Source: CAZVWH01 sp964631175 (lineage in GTDB: Bacteria > Planctomycetota > Phycisphaerae > Sedimentisphaerales > Anaerobacaceae). Taken from it: a stretch of DNA of 37,835 nucleotides. Under the pieces are notes generated by a model. The model was not told the DNA's origin, did not search any database, and was given only the letters and a program-made list of their open reading frames with translations. The number at the start of each line of letters is the position of its first letter. Position 1 is the stretch's first letter. The position numbers and the translations under genes are program-made. The stretch is taken from positions 1 to 37,835 of the forward strand of contig CAZVWH010000018.1 of NCBI GenBank assembly GCA_964631175.1, read 5' to 3'. Of the stretch, positions 1 to 8,422 are shown in pieces.

Positions 1-140
1 ACGTACGTAAAGCGCGTAGCTCTCCGTAAGGAGTCCCTAGGACTGCCACAGGTACGTGCTTTACGTATATGGCTTTTTCTTTCTATTTATTGTTAGGGGA
101 AAACAAAAAGTTTGTAGGGTGTGTCCACACACCGATACGC
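1..140. repeat. Truncated copy of the long palindromic repeat
   Basis: The arms TACGTAAAGCGCGTA (4-18) and TACGTGCTTTACGTA (53-67) are the two halves of the 28-bp palindrome found intact at 14447, 14767 and 15993. Here they are split by a 34-base insert carrying the CTCCGTAAGGAGTCC motif that also occurs near 15118 and 16344. The right flank (pyrimidine-rich, then a TTGTTAGG-like stretch and GTAGGGTG at 115) resembles the right flank of the copies at 14767 and 15993. The unit runs off the left edge of the window. Bases 141-328 hold no gene I can support. Confidence 0.75.
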
Positions 141-174
141 TTGTAATGACGGAATGTATCGAGATTCGAGTATC

Positions 175-201
175 TACTCATTATATGCTTTCCGTGTAAA
201 G
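175..201. repeat. 27-bp direct repeat, copy 1
   Basis: TACTCATTATATG followed by TTTCCGT at 175-201 recurs at 918-944 with three mismatches in 27. The two copies bracket the lipoprotein gene at 329-880. On the minus strand each copy contains TATAAT, so the one at 918 could supply the -10 box of the lipoprotein promoter. Confidence 0.6.
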
Positions 202-328
202 ATCGAACTCAGTGGCGGCGCGGTTTTTTAGTGTCCGCTGGAGCAATTTGTTAGGTGCTAAATGGTCACTATTCTAATTCAATATCCCGCTTCTAAGCAG
301 GAACAGCCAGCCGATTTGTCCCACAAAT

Positions 329-880
329 CTACTTATCCATACGCTTGGCAACTGGAATTTCCTCATAGCTGTTCATCATATATTTTGTAAGCGTCTGTTC
401 AAATGTCTTCCTCCCTTCTTCACGTGCCTTTTGATGAATCTCCCAGATTGCCTCTATGGCCGCTTCAAAAATGGGTGCCCAAGATGATACGACCGCAACT
501 GTTAGGACAGATTTGCTAATGTGGCGTAGCCGCAGCTCTTTCACTTTATTCTCGAAAGCATCCACTTTCGCTGTGCCCATTGTATTTAGGTATTCTTCTT
601 TAGGATTGTTAACCTCGTAATCTGATGCATCGGTGATTGCTTTCTGGAGATAGCTATTAATTTCTGATTTCGCTTGACGATATAGGTCTGCAGCGTCATC
701 GTCCTCCGGTTTGGTAATTCCATCCATAGACTTAAGCTCGCTTGCAGATGAAGATGCACGATCAATGTCCTTATACGCCAGAGCCAAGCCATCAGTATTC
801 TTCACGGTGAACGCGCAGCCTGTCAGACCGAAGATGCTAACTACAACTAATATTAGAAATGCAAAGTGTGTCTTTTTCAT
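329..880 (-). CDS. Lipoprotein of unknown function
   Basis: This is a 183-residue secreted lipoprotein. It starts with a KK n-region, a hydrophobic stretch (residues 6-18) and a lipobox LTGC with the acylated Cys at 22. The ATG at 880 is preceded by an AAGGAG ribosome site about 6 bases upstream, which supports the start. After the Cys the protein is polar and helical (about 30-110), then has a hydrophobic stretch at about 125-145 (SVLTVAVVSSWAPIFEAAIEA) and a charged tail. I recognise no domain. It stands alone between two copies of a 27-bp direct repeat, with non-coding DNA on both sides. It ends on TAG, so TAG acts as an ordinary stop in this genome. Confidence 0.8.
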   Translation of the reverse strand: MKKTHFAFLILVVVSIFGLTGCAFTVKNTDGLALAYKDIDRASSSASELKSMDGITKPEDDDAADLYRQAKSEINSYLQKAITDASDYEVNNPKEEYLNTMGTAKVDAFENKVKELRLRHISKSVLTVAVVSSWAPIFEAAIEAIWEIHQKAREEGRKTFEQTLTKYMMNSYEEIPVAKRMDK

Positions 881-1141
881 TTTATGTTTTCTCCTTTTGG
901 CTCGATTTTCGCCTGATTACTCATTATATGGTTTCCGTATAAGGGCCATGGTCTAGCACATTTGCCGTATAACACACCCATTTTCAATGCAAACGCCCAA
1001 AACATGAACCGCTAATCAAAGATGTTCCCGCCCGTTAATGAGAAATTTATACTATTCCAGCAGGATTTTCAATTAAAAATACAATTTGAGATTGCCATCC
1101 AATAAAAGATGGTGATTGGTAATGAGTTAAATGGAGGTGAA

Positions 1142-1213
1142 GTTGACCGTCGCCGTGCTCGTCTCGACAAAGGCCTCCGCCGAAGCAGAACCGGCGATGG
1201 CTAAACAATAACC
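1142..1213. repeat. Hairpin repeat, long-loop member A
   Basis: The stem CGTCGCCG (1148-1155) pairs with CGGCGATG (1192-1199) through one G-T wobble. It is flanked by GTTGA on the left and CTAAACAATAACC on the right. The 36-nt loop and both flanks are almost the same as in member C (1331-1402), giving a direct repeat of about 72 bp 185 bp apart. Confidence 0.8.
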
Positions 1214-1216
1214 CAA

Positions 1217-1250
1217 TTGACCGGCACCGCAGGGGTGCCGGCTAACCAAA
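1217..1250. repeat. Hairpin repeat, short-loop member B
   Basis: CCGGCACC (1221-1228) pairs perfectly with GGTGCCGG (1234-1241) around a 5-base loop. The flanks TTGA and CTAACCAAA match the other members although the stem sequence differs, so pairing is kept while sequence changes. A still shorter relative, TTGACC then GGCAC and GTGCC, lies at 1310-1330. Confidence 0.7.
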
Positions 1251-1330
1251 TTAAAATCCGTGTTAATCTGTGAAATCCGTGGTTTAGATTTCCAACCGCC
1301 GCAATTTTATTGACCGGCACCGTGCCAAAG

Positions 1331-1402
1331 TTGACCGTCGCCGTGCTCGTCTCGACAAAGGCCTCCGCCGAAGCAGAACCGGCGACGTCTAAACAATAAC
1401 CT
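1331..1402. repeat. Hairpin repeat, long-loop member C
   Basis: CGTCGCCG (1336-1343) pairs with CGGCGACG (1380-1387), again with the TTGAC left flank and CTAAACAATAACC right flank. Where member A has a wobble pair, this copy has the Watson-Crick pair. Confidence 0.8.
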
Positions 1403-1605
1403 GCCACGTTAGTGTTAGTCAGTGTTTTAGCAGATTCCTCGGCTGCGCTCGGAATGACAAGGAAAGGTCCGTGCCCGTCTGTGTCATAGTCCATGTTCGT
1501 CCGTGTTTTTCAACCAAATGAGAAGGTATGAATTGTGATTGGTCGAAGGATAACGATTCTGAATTCTGATTGACAGTGCAGTCCACAATAAATAAAGTGG
1601 AACCA

Positions 1606-4350
1606 ATGGCAAAAACACTCTACATAATTGATGGTCACGCACATATTTACGCAGCTTATTTTGCTCCGATGCGTCAAAGATTGACAAGCCCAGCCGGTGA
1701 GCCAACTAAGGCTACCTATATTTTTACAACCGCTATGATAGGTCTTATCCAACGTAGAAAGCCCGATATGCTCGTGGTAGCGATGGATAGTATCGCCCCG
1801 ACCTTTAGAAGCGAAATGTATTCGCAGTACAAAGCTAACCGCCCGCCGATGCCTGATGATATGCCGATTCAAATAAAGCAAATCGAGCAAATCCTCGAAG
1901 CGATGAATATCCCCATGTTACGGGTGGAAGGCTTCGAGGCCGACGATATAATCGGCACCTTGGCCAAAAAGGCCGGTGCTGACGGATACGATTGTTTAAT
2001 CTGCTCAAAGGACAAAGATGTCCTTCAATTGCTCGATGACCATATCAGTACGTTCGATATAAAGACCGATACCGCTATGGGTGCCGTAAAGATGGTCGAA
2101 AAGATGGGGATTAGACCTGAGCAATTTACCGACTGCCTCGCCCTGCAGGGCGATACCTCAGATAATGTCCCCGGCATACCGGATGTCGGCCCAAAAACCG
2201 CTCTGGACTGGATTCGAAAATACGGCTCAATCGAAGATCTTTATAAGCACATCGACCAGATAAAAGGCAAACGTGCTGAAAACCTAAAAAAGTTTAAAGA
2301 GCAGCTCACTCTGGGTAAAAAATTAGTCACTATTGATTGTGATATCCCTCTGAACGTAGATTACGATGCTCTGGCTGTTAAAGAATTTGACAAAGAAAAA
2401 CTTGCCGGCATTTTCACTGAGCTTGGATTTAACCGCCTCCTTACACAACTCGGATTACTCGATGCTCGATCCTCCGACGATAGGCGTCCTGTGGAGATGC
2501 TTGATTCTCGTCAAGTATCCGGCATCCGTCAACCAGCATCCACCAAGACAGTAAGTCACGATTACCGGCTTATAGATATGCAGGGAAAATTTGATAGATT
2601 TGTAAACGAGTTGAAAAAGCAAAAATATTTTGCCCTCGATACCGAAACTACATCTGTGCAGCCGATGCGAGCAGACCTTGTAGGTATCAATTTTTCCTGG
2701 AGGCAGCAAAGCGGATTCTATCTGCCCGTAAGAGCGCCGATGGGCGCAAAGCATCTCGACCTAAAAACAGTCCGGCGCGAATTAGCGACCATATTGGCAG
2801 ACGAAAATGTAAAAAAAATCGGCCAAAACATAAAATACGATATGCTGGTACTGCAAAACGCCGGCATGCCTGTAAAAGGGATTTACTTTGATACTATGGT
2901 TGCTTCATATTGTCTCGACCCCGGCCGCAGAAATCACTCATTGGACCAAATGGCACTGGACTTTCTAAATTACGAGTGCGTCCCTATCTCAGCCCTCATA
3001 GGCAAAGGCAAAAACCAGCTCACTTTCGATATGGTGGACACCGAAGCCGCCTGTGAGTATGCCGCTGAAGATGCCGACATAACTTGGCAGCTTTACTTGA
3101 ATCTTAAAAATCGTCTCGACGCAGAACCTTTACTAAAAAAGTTATTTTTTGAAGTTGAGATGCCTCTCGTCTCGGTCCTTGCCGCTATTGAGTATAACGG
3201 CGTTTCGCTCGATATAAAGCTTCTGCGAGAGATGTCCGGCAAGCTCAATGAAGCAGTCAAAGAGCTCTCCGACCGGATTTATGAGCAGGCTGGGACGGTT
3301 TTTAATATTGATTCTCCAAAGCAGCTTGCTGAAATAATTTTCGACAGACTCGGTCTTAAATCCATTCGCGTTGGCAAAGCCAGTCGAAGCACGGATGCAG
3401 CGGTGCTGGAACAATTGGCAGGCCAGCATCCAATTGTCGAGCTGATTCTTCAACACCGGATGTTAAGCAAATTGCAAAATACATACGTCGATAAGCTCGG
3501 CTCGTTAATCAATCTGCGAACCGGCAGAGTACACGCTTCATTCAATCAGACAGTTACAGCAACCGGTCGATTAAGCTCCAGCGACCCAAATTTACAGAAC
3601 ATCCCGATTCGTACCGAGCTTGGCAGCAAGGTTCGCTCCGCATTTATACCGGAGGATAAAGACGGCTGCATATTAAGTGGTGATTATTCACAGGTGGAGC
3701 TTCGCCTATTGGCGCATTTCTCAAAAGACCAGGCTTTGACGGCTGCTTTTGCTGCTGACCAAGACATTCATCGCTTCGTGGCTTCGCAGATTTTCAATGT
3801 GCCGCTCGATGAGGTGACAAGCGAAATGCGCTCACGCTGCAAAGCGGTCAATTTCGGCATCATTTACGGCCAGGGTGCCTTCGGCCTGTCACGCTCCATA
3901 GGCATAAGCCAGGCCGAGGCCAAAAAGTTTATTGAAGATTATTTTGCCCGCTATAAATCAATCCGAAAATTCATGGACGATTGCATAGCGAAAGCAAAAC
4001 ATACCGGCTACGCCAAGACCATTCTGCACCGCCGACGAAAAATCACGAACCTGGCCAACAAAAATTACAATAAGCGTGCCCAGGCTGAGCGCTTGGCAGT
4101 CAACACGGTTATTCAAGGCTCAGCAGCCGATCTAATCAAGATCGCGATGATAACTATTCAGCGGAAAATCGAGAAAGAGCACTTGCCTGTAAAACTTATC
4201 TTGCAGGTTCACGACGAGCTGGTTTTTGAGCTTCCAGCCGCTGAAGCCGAAAAACGTGCAAGCTGGATAAGCAAGGAAATGACGGAGGCAATAAAGCTCG
4301 ATGTCCCTCTCAAGGTTGATATAAGCTACGGCCCAACCTGGCTTAAATAA
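1606..4350 (+). CDS. polA: DNA polymerase I
   Basis: This is a full-length family A DNA polymerase of 914 residues, for gap filling, primer removal and repair. The ATG at 1606 gives the usual start MAKTLYIIDGHAHIYAAYF; an upstream in-frame TTG at 1570 would only add 12 atypical residues. The order is 5'-3' nuclease (about 1-285), proofreading exonuclease (about 325-510) and polymerase (about 535-914). The exonuclease keeps D345 and E347 (LDTETTS), GQNIKYDML and YAAEDAD, so proofreading looks active. Polymerase motifs are present: A, GDYSQVELR with D693; B, R744/K746/F750/Y754; C, QVHDE with D870. The linker at about 285-315 is coded by DNA resembling dispersed GTATCC/GCATCC repeats. The gene appears monocistronic, with repeats upstream. 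Confidence 0.97.
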   Translation: MAKTLYIIDGHAHIYAAYFAPMRQRLTSPAGEPTKATYIFTTAMIGLIQRRKPDMLVVAMDSIAPTFRSEMYSQYKANRPPMPDDMPIQIKQIEQILEAMNIPMLRVEGFEADDIIGTLAKKAGADGYDCLICSKDKDVLQLLDDHISTFDIKTDTAMGAVKMVEKMGIRPEQFTDCLALQGDTSDNVPGIPDVGPKTALDWIRKYGSIEDLYKHIDQIKGKRAENLKKFKEQLTLGKKLVTIDCDIPLNVDYDALAVKEFDKEKLAGIFTELGFNRLLTQLGLLDARSSDDRRPVEMLDSRQVSGIRQPASTKTVSHDYRLIDMQGKFDRFVNELKKQKYFALDTETTSVQPMRADLVGINFSWRQQSGFYLPVRAPMGAKHLDLKTVRRELATILADENVKKIGQNIKYDMLVLQNAGMPVKGIYFDTMVASYCLDPGRRNHSLDQMALDFLNYECVPISALIGKGKNQLTFDMVDTEAACEYAAEDADITWQLYLNLKNRLDAEPLLKKLFFEVEMPLVSVLAAIEYNGVSLDIKLLREMSGKLNEAVKELSDRIYEQAGTVFNIDSPKQLAEIIFDRLGLKSIRVGKASRSTDAAVLEQLAGQHPIVELILQHRMLSKLQNTYVDKLGSLINLRTGRVHASFNQTVTATGRLSSSDPNLQNIPIRTELGSKVRSAFIPEDKDGCILSGDYSQVELRLLAHFSKDQALTAAFAADQDIHRFVASQIFNVPLDEVTSEMRSRCKAVNFGIIYGQGAFGLSRSIGISQAEAKKFIEDYFARYKSIRKFMDDCIAKAKHTGYAKTILHRRRKITNLANKNYNKRAQAERLAVNTVIQGSAADLIKIAMITIQRKIEKEHLPVKLILQVHDELVFELPAAEAEKRASWISKEMTEAIKLDVPLKVDISYGPTWLK
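2459..2551 (+). repeat. Repeat-like DNA inside polA linker
   Basis: The stretch is rich in units such as CTCGATCCTC, AAGTATCC, GGCATCC and CAGCATCC. Similar units occur in non-coding DNA at about 14318-14352. It codes for the low-complexity linker between the 5' nuclease and proofreading domains and keeps the frame. The similarity is to a motif type, not to one exact copy. Confidence 0.4.
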
Positions 4351-4473
4351 TCTTTCCGCAATAAAAAATGCTGGGAATAATTCAAGAAAATTGGTACAAT
4401 CGTAACAAGATTGCAGGTGTCGAATACATTCTTATCAGGAGGAGCAAGAAGTGGGCCTGGCCATTCTGCGAAA

Positions 4474-5745
4474 ATGTGTAGTTTAACCAAAGATCTTCGG
4501 TTGTTAAAGCTTCAAAGTTCTGCGATGATATTGATTGTCTTATGCTTTTCCATCTCCTTGGCTCAGGCACAATATGGCGGTGGCAGCGGAACGGCGGAGG
4601 ATCCATACCTTATCGAAACGGCTGAGCAGTTCAATGCAATCGGTGCTAATCCCTCTGATTGGGATAAGCGTTTTAAGCTAATGGCTGATATTGATTTGAG
4701 TGAACTTACAGAAGAAACTTTCAATATCATTGGTCAGTGGATAGCTTGGGGTTCTACCAATAATAAGCCGTTCACAGGTGTTTTTGATGGCAATGGCAAG
4801 ACAATCTCAAATTTCAGCTATACTTCTACAAGCGGAGACGGCATCGGACTTTTTGCATACGTTAGGGGGCGAATCCAGGACCTGGGATTGGTCAATCCGA
4901 AAGTCGATGCCCAAGGATGGAACGTTGGCTCGCTGGCAGGTTACCTGGATGAGGGAAGAATCAGTGGCTGCTATGCCAAAGGCGCTAACGTTTCAGGCTA
5001 TAAATGTGTCGGTGGTCTGGTAGGAATAAACGATGGCATAATCACAACCGGTTACTCAAGCGGCCAGGTTTCAGGTGACACATTTGTCGGCGGATTGACG
5101 GGTCTTCTCGGACCAGGTTTAGTAACCAATTGCTATTGCTCTGCTGTCGTTTCAGGCAACCAGGATGTCGGTGGACTTGTGGGCTTCACTGACCACGAGT
5201 TTAGCACAATCAGCGACAGCTATGCTATTGGCAATGTCATTGGAAACATATATGTGGGTGGTCTTGTAGGACAAATTGAACGCGGAGCAGCCACCAAGTG
5301 CTATTCGGCAGCCAGTGTCACCGGCAACCAATATGTTGGCGGCTTCGTGGGATATACGAGGGCATTGGCAACTGTCTGGAACTGTTTATGGGATATTCAA
5401 GCCAGCGGCCAGCCAGCAAGTGCCGACGGCATAGGCAAGACAACGACTGAGATGCAGACAATAAATACGTTCATTAACTGCGGCTGGGATTTTCACAATA
5501 TTTGGACGATTTGCGAAGGTATGAATTATCCTGTCTTGCTGTGGCAGATTCCTGTTGGAGATTTTCGCTGTCCGGATGGAGTAGAAATGATTGACTTTGC
5601 ATGGTTTGCACAGCAATGGAGGCAGAACAACTGCGGACCAGCTAACTACTCCTGCGACGGTATGGACCTTGACCTGTCCGGCTCAGTGGATTTTCTCGAT
5701 CTCGCTATCTTCACCAGCCACTGGCTGGAAGGCATTGCACCATAA
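4474..5745 (+). CDS. Secreted GLUG-repeat protein with dockerin-like tail
   Basis: The 423-residue product has an n-region with several Lys/Arg, a hydrophobic core (about 17-28) and a likely signal cleavage after AQA. A GGGSGTAEDPYLIETAEQF block, typical of the start of such beta-rich repeat proteins, follows. About five GLUG-type repeats (about 150-295) have the pattern VGGLVG, then CY or GY, then VSG. The last 60 residues hold two EF-hand-like loops (CPDGVEMIDFAWFAQQW and DLDLSGSVDFLDLAIF), as in dockerin type I modules and the C-termini of many planctomycete exported proteins. It is probably a cell-surface or exported protein. The start is uncertain: ATG 4474 is chosen; the strong AGGAGGAG at 4437-4444 lies 29 bases upstream and fits no good in-frame start, and an in-frame TTG lies at 4411. 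Confidence 0.85.
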   Translation: MCSLTKDLRLLKLQSSAMILIVLCFSISLAQAQYGGGSGTAEDPYLIETAEQFNAIGANPSDWDKRFKLMADIDLSELTEETFNIIGQWIAWGSTNNKPFTGVFDGNGKTISNFSYTSTSGDGIGLFAYVRGRIQDLGLVNPKVDAQGWNVGSLAGYLDEGRISGCYAKGANVSGYKCVGGLVGINDGIITTGYSSGQVSGDTFVGGLTGLLGPGLVTNCYCSAVVSGNQDVGGLVGFTDHEFSTISDSYAIGNVIGNIYVGGLVGQIERGAATKCYSAASVTGNQYVGGFVGYTRALATVWNCLWDIQASGQPASADGIGKTTTEMQTINTFINCGWDFHNIWTICEGMNYPVLLWQIPVGDFRCPDGVEMIDFAWFAQQWRQNNCGPANYSCDGMDLDLSGSVDFLDLAIFTSHWLEGIAP

Positions 5746-5776
5746 CAATCAGTTTTTGCAAGGCAACAGAAGAAAT

Positions 5777-6214
5777 ATGACACGACCACATATCATTGCT
5801 GCTTTTTTGCTCGGACTTTTCGTTTCCGGATGCACCAGAAATTCGAGTGTAATTTGCTTTGCTCCGGTGGAACCTTTTGAGCCTAAATCGGGAGCCGAAT
5901 TGTTTGAAGAGTTCACCCATCAAGTTCCATTTAAGGTAAAACCCAAGCATTTTATATGCAAATACAAATCTAACCACCTGGTCGGCTGGGCGATTGTTCG
6001 CTCAAATAAAAAAAGGGAAATCGTCAAGCAAAAGTTGAACCAATCATCATCTCTAACATGGCTACAAGTCGAGCCTTTAACACGACAGCTCAAAGCCATA
6101 TTCAAGAAAGAGTGGAGACAGTCACAAGCAGTTGCACATCCTAAAAAGGAATTAAACAGCCCCCGCGTCTTCCTGTTGAAGACAAGAGCAGAGGCAGACA
6201 GTAATGAACCCTGA
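5777..6214 (+). CDS. Small lipoprotein, unknown function
   Basis: The 145-residue product begins MTRPHIIAAFLLGLFVSGC, a signal peptide with a lipobox ending at Cys 19. The rest is basic and mostly polar, with WLQVEPLTRQLKAIFKKEW near residues 92-110; I recognise no family. It starts 31 bases after the GLUG protein on the same strand, so the two are probably co-transcribed. The open frame runs further upstream inside the GLUG gene, but ATG 5777 is chosen because only it yields the signal peptide. Downstream, GAGCTAA and TTTAGCTC near 6211-6250 can pair across a loop of about 26 bases and may be the transcript end. Confidence 0.7.
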   Translation: MTRPHIIAAFLLGLFVSGCTRNSSVICFAPVEPFEPKSGAELFEEFTHQVPFKVKPKHFICKYKSNHLVGWAIVRSNKKREIVKQKLNQSSSLTWLQVEPLTRQLKAIFKKEWRQSQAVAHPKKELNSPRVFLLKTRAEADSNEP

Positions 6215-6307
6215 GCTAAGTGAAAATTATGAAAATGGTATTTAGCTCTGTGGCTCGTCCGAGTTCGTCGAGGTTAATTCATTACAGGGTTTTATTGCAA
6301 TGCACTC

Positions 6308-7879
6308 CTACCGCATCTTGCGGATACGAACCTCAACTGTGTTTGAATCCTTCAATAAATTGACAAGCAAATTCGGATCTGTTTGTCCATAGTGATACGG
6401 ATACAGAATCTTTGGCTCAAATGTTTTAGCAGCATCTGCTACCATCTCAGGTGACATTGTATAGGGTAAATTCATAGGCAGAAAAGCTATATCAATGTTC
6501 TCTAAACTTTTCATTTCAGGTATGTTTTCTGTGTCACCGGCTATATAAACTCTTTTATCGCCAAAAGTAATCACATAGCCGTTACCTCGTCCCTTGGGAT
6601 GAAAAGGCTGTCCTTCGGATCGCTTATGTGCAATATTATAGGCAGGTACCGCCTCGATTCTCAGCCCGCTGACAGCTCGTACATCGCCATTCTGCATAAT
6701 AATTCCGCCGGGCACTCTTTCCGCACAGGCTGTAGTTAACACTATGCTGGTGGCTGCTTTTCTGAGAATGTCTATAGCCTTTGTATCAAAGTGATCGCCG
6801 TGCTCATGCGTAATTAAAATAAGATCAGCCTTAGGCATTTCGGCATAATCTGCCAGTTTGCTCCATGGATCCACATGAATGATTTTGCCCTTGAAGGCGA
6901 ACATCAATGTACTGTGTCCGATGAAGGTGATTTTCAGATCACCGGTGCTCGTTTTGATGGTATCGGCCTCATATTTCTGCTCCTTCTCGGTCTTGAGTTG
7001 TTCAGCACCTTTAACTTGCATACGAATCGAATAGAGCGACGTTCTGGCTGTGATAAAAAGTCTCTGTCTATTCTCTCCGCCGAAACAGACATTAGCCGGC
7101 CTCTCAGGGACATCAATTGTCTCAATCTTCCGGCCTTTTTTGTTATAGACCGCTACCTCGTTGGTAGTTAGATAAACATTGCCCTGGTTATCTATAGTCA
7201 TCCCATCCGAACCTTCCGGTGCAAACAGCTTCTTGTTCGACAAAGTTCCATCCTGATTCATGGTGTAAACAAAGGTTTTGTTTCCGCCGTGGTCGGCAAC
7301 GTAAAGCAGTTTGCCATCGGCAGTACCTATCAATCCGTTAGGCCTGACCATATCATCTATCACCCTGATGAGCCTTTTGCGGTCAGGGGCTAAATAATAT
7401 ACATGCTCACCGTCCTGCTCCATATCATGTCTGCTCCCATAGCGGGGGTCGGTAAAGTAAATACCTCCATTCGGGGCGATCCAGAGGTCGTTTAGACTAT
7501 TGAATTTTTTGCCGTCATATTTGTCAGCCAGCACCGTTACCTTGCCCTGTGGGCCGATCGATACTAATTGACGCTCAGCTCCTTCACAGGCTATGAGGTT
7601 TCCTGCTTTATCAAAGTAAAGGCCGTTGGCCGCTCTTGAGTCTTTGCGGAAGGTGGTCAGTTTACCATCCAGGGACCACTTGTGAATTCGATTATTGGTG
7701 ATATCCGTAAAGAAAATATTGCCCTCGGCATCGGCTGCCGGGCCTTCTGTGAATCGAAAGCCGTCGGCAAGCTTTTCCACTTGTGCACCAAATGCAACGA
7801 CCTCTGCTCTTTGAGCGTTAGAAACCGCTGCTCCTGCTGCCAACAACAACATTATCAAACCATACATTCGCCTATTCAT
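6308..7879 (-). CDS. SMP-30/gluconolactonase and metallo-beta-lactamase fold fusion
   Basis: The 523-residue exported protein joins two enzymes. Residues 1-23 are a signal peptide (hydrophobic core, then SNAQ). Residues about 30-290 are an SMP-30/gluconolactonase-like six-bladed propeller with the metal-site hallmarks FTEGPA (E45), NSLND (128-131), RPNGL (179-183) and GSDGM (D225). Residues about 312-523 are a UlaG-like metallo-beta-lactamase fold with THEHGDHFD (357-365) and a later AGDTE. The first domain family hydrolyses sugar lactones, the second phosphoester or lactone-type bonds; the substrate is unknown. ATG 7879 follows a GGGAGG site. The DNA gives no sign that two genes were joined by a sequencing error, since the frame is open throughout. 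Confidence 0.88.
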   Translation of the reverse strand: MNRRMYGLIMLLLAAGAAVSNAQRAEVVAFGAQVEKLADGFRFTEGPAADAEGNIFFTDITNNRIHKWSLDGKLTTFRKDSRAANGLYFDKAGNLIACEGAERQLVSIGPQGKVTVLADKYDGKKFNSLNDLWIAPNGGIYFTDPRYGSRHDMEQDGEHVYYLAPDRKRLIRVIDDMVRPNGLIGTADGKLLYVADHGGNKTFVYTMNQDGTLSNKKLFAPEGSDGMTIDNQGNVYLTTNEVAVYNKKGRKIETIDVPERPANVCFGGENRQRLFITARTSLYSIRMQVKGAEQLKTEKEQKYEADTIKTSTGDLKITFIGHSTLMFAFKGKIIHVDPWSKLADYAEMPKADLILITHEHGDHFDTKAIDILRKAATSIVLTTACAERVPGGIIMQNGDVRAVSGLRIEAVPAYNIAHKRSEGQPFHPKGRGNGYVITFGDKRVYIAGDTENIPEMKSLENIDIAFLPMNLPYTMSPEMVADAAKTFEPKILYPYHYGQTDPNLLVNLLKDSNTVEVRIRKMR

Positions 7880-7968
7880 TTTGAACCTCCCTTCACTTTT
7901 TTAAATTTGAAGTAAGAACTCTACTAATCCCCTTTATGCAAAGAATGGCAACATTTATCTGTTCGATC

Positions 7969-8418
7969 TCATTTGTCGGCAGGACTGTCAGGATCGTGTT
8001 TTGCTATAGATTTATTAAGAAACCTGGTTAGTTTTGCAAGGCCGATCAGCACAACAATTGCAATGATAGTTGATATAACCGCCAGACTATAGAATTCTGC
8101 TCCGCAGGCCGTTCCGATACTTGCAACCAGCCAGATTGTTGCAGCAGTCGTTAAGCCATGAACGCCGCCGCGGTCCTGTATGATAGCGCCGGCCCCTAAG
8201 AAGCCAACACCGGTCACTATCTGAGCCGAGATTCTCGTCAAAGAGCCGCCGGGTTCGGCCATCTGTTTTGAGATGATAGTAAAAACCGCTGCGCCGAGAC
8301 ATATCAGCATATTTGTCCGCAGCCCAGCAGCTTTTCTTCTGGTCTCCCTCTCCAGTCCAATTGCTGCTCCAAGAACAACGGCCAGGATTATTCCTAACAG
8401 GTCATTAGGCCAGACCAT
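7969..8418 (-). CDS. MgtC/SapB family membrane protein
   Basis: The 149-residue product is nearly all membrane segments, with the MgtC family hallmarks GLERETRRKAAGLRTNMLICLGAA (residues about 22-45), TGVGFLGAGAII (about 70-81) and GLTTAATIWLVASIGTACG (about 89-107). MgtC proteins are inner-membrane factors linked to magnesium limitation and, in pathogens, to inhibition of the F-type ATPase; which role applies here cannot be told. It lies 4 bases after the dehydroquinate synthase gene on the same strand, so they are probably one transcript, though no functional link is known. Its own ribosome site is AAAGG. The usual C-terminal cytoplasmic domain of larger MgtC proteins is absent. Confidence 0.9.
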   Translation of the reverse strand: MVWPNDLLGIILAVVLGAAIGLERETRRKAAGLRTNMLICLGAAVFTIISKQMAEPGGSLTRISAQIVTGVGFLGAGAIIQDRGGVHGLTTAATIWLVASIGTACGAEFYSLAVISTIIAIVVLIGLAKLTRFLNKSIAKHDPDSPADK

Positions 8419-8422
8419 AGCT

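Larger units (their letters stand above)
881..1605. other. 725-bp intergenic with hairpin repeats
   Basis: No credible gene. It contains the second 27-bp direct repeat (918-944), four members of the TTGACCG...CTAAACAA hairpin family (entries below), a stretch at about 1250-1290 matching the dispersed repeat type AATCTGTGAAATCCGTGG (compare 10490-10525), and a GGAATGACA-type repeat at about 1432-1463. Short open frames here consist of these repeats. Confidence 0.75.

Noticed and set aside
175..944. Phage attachment sites attL/attR
   Set aside because: Only 744 bp lie between the repeats, with no integrase and no tRNA gene.
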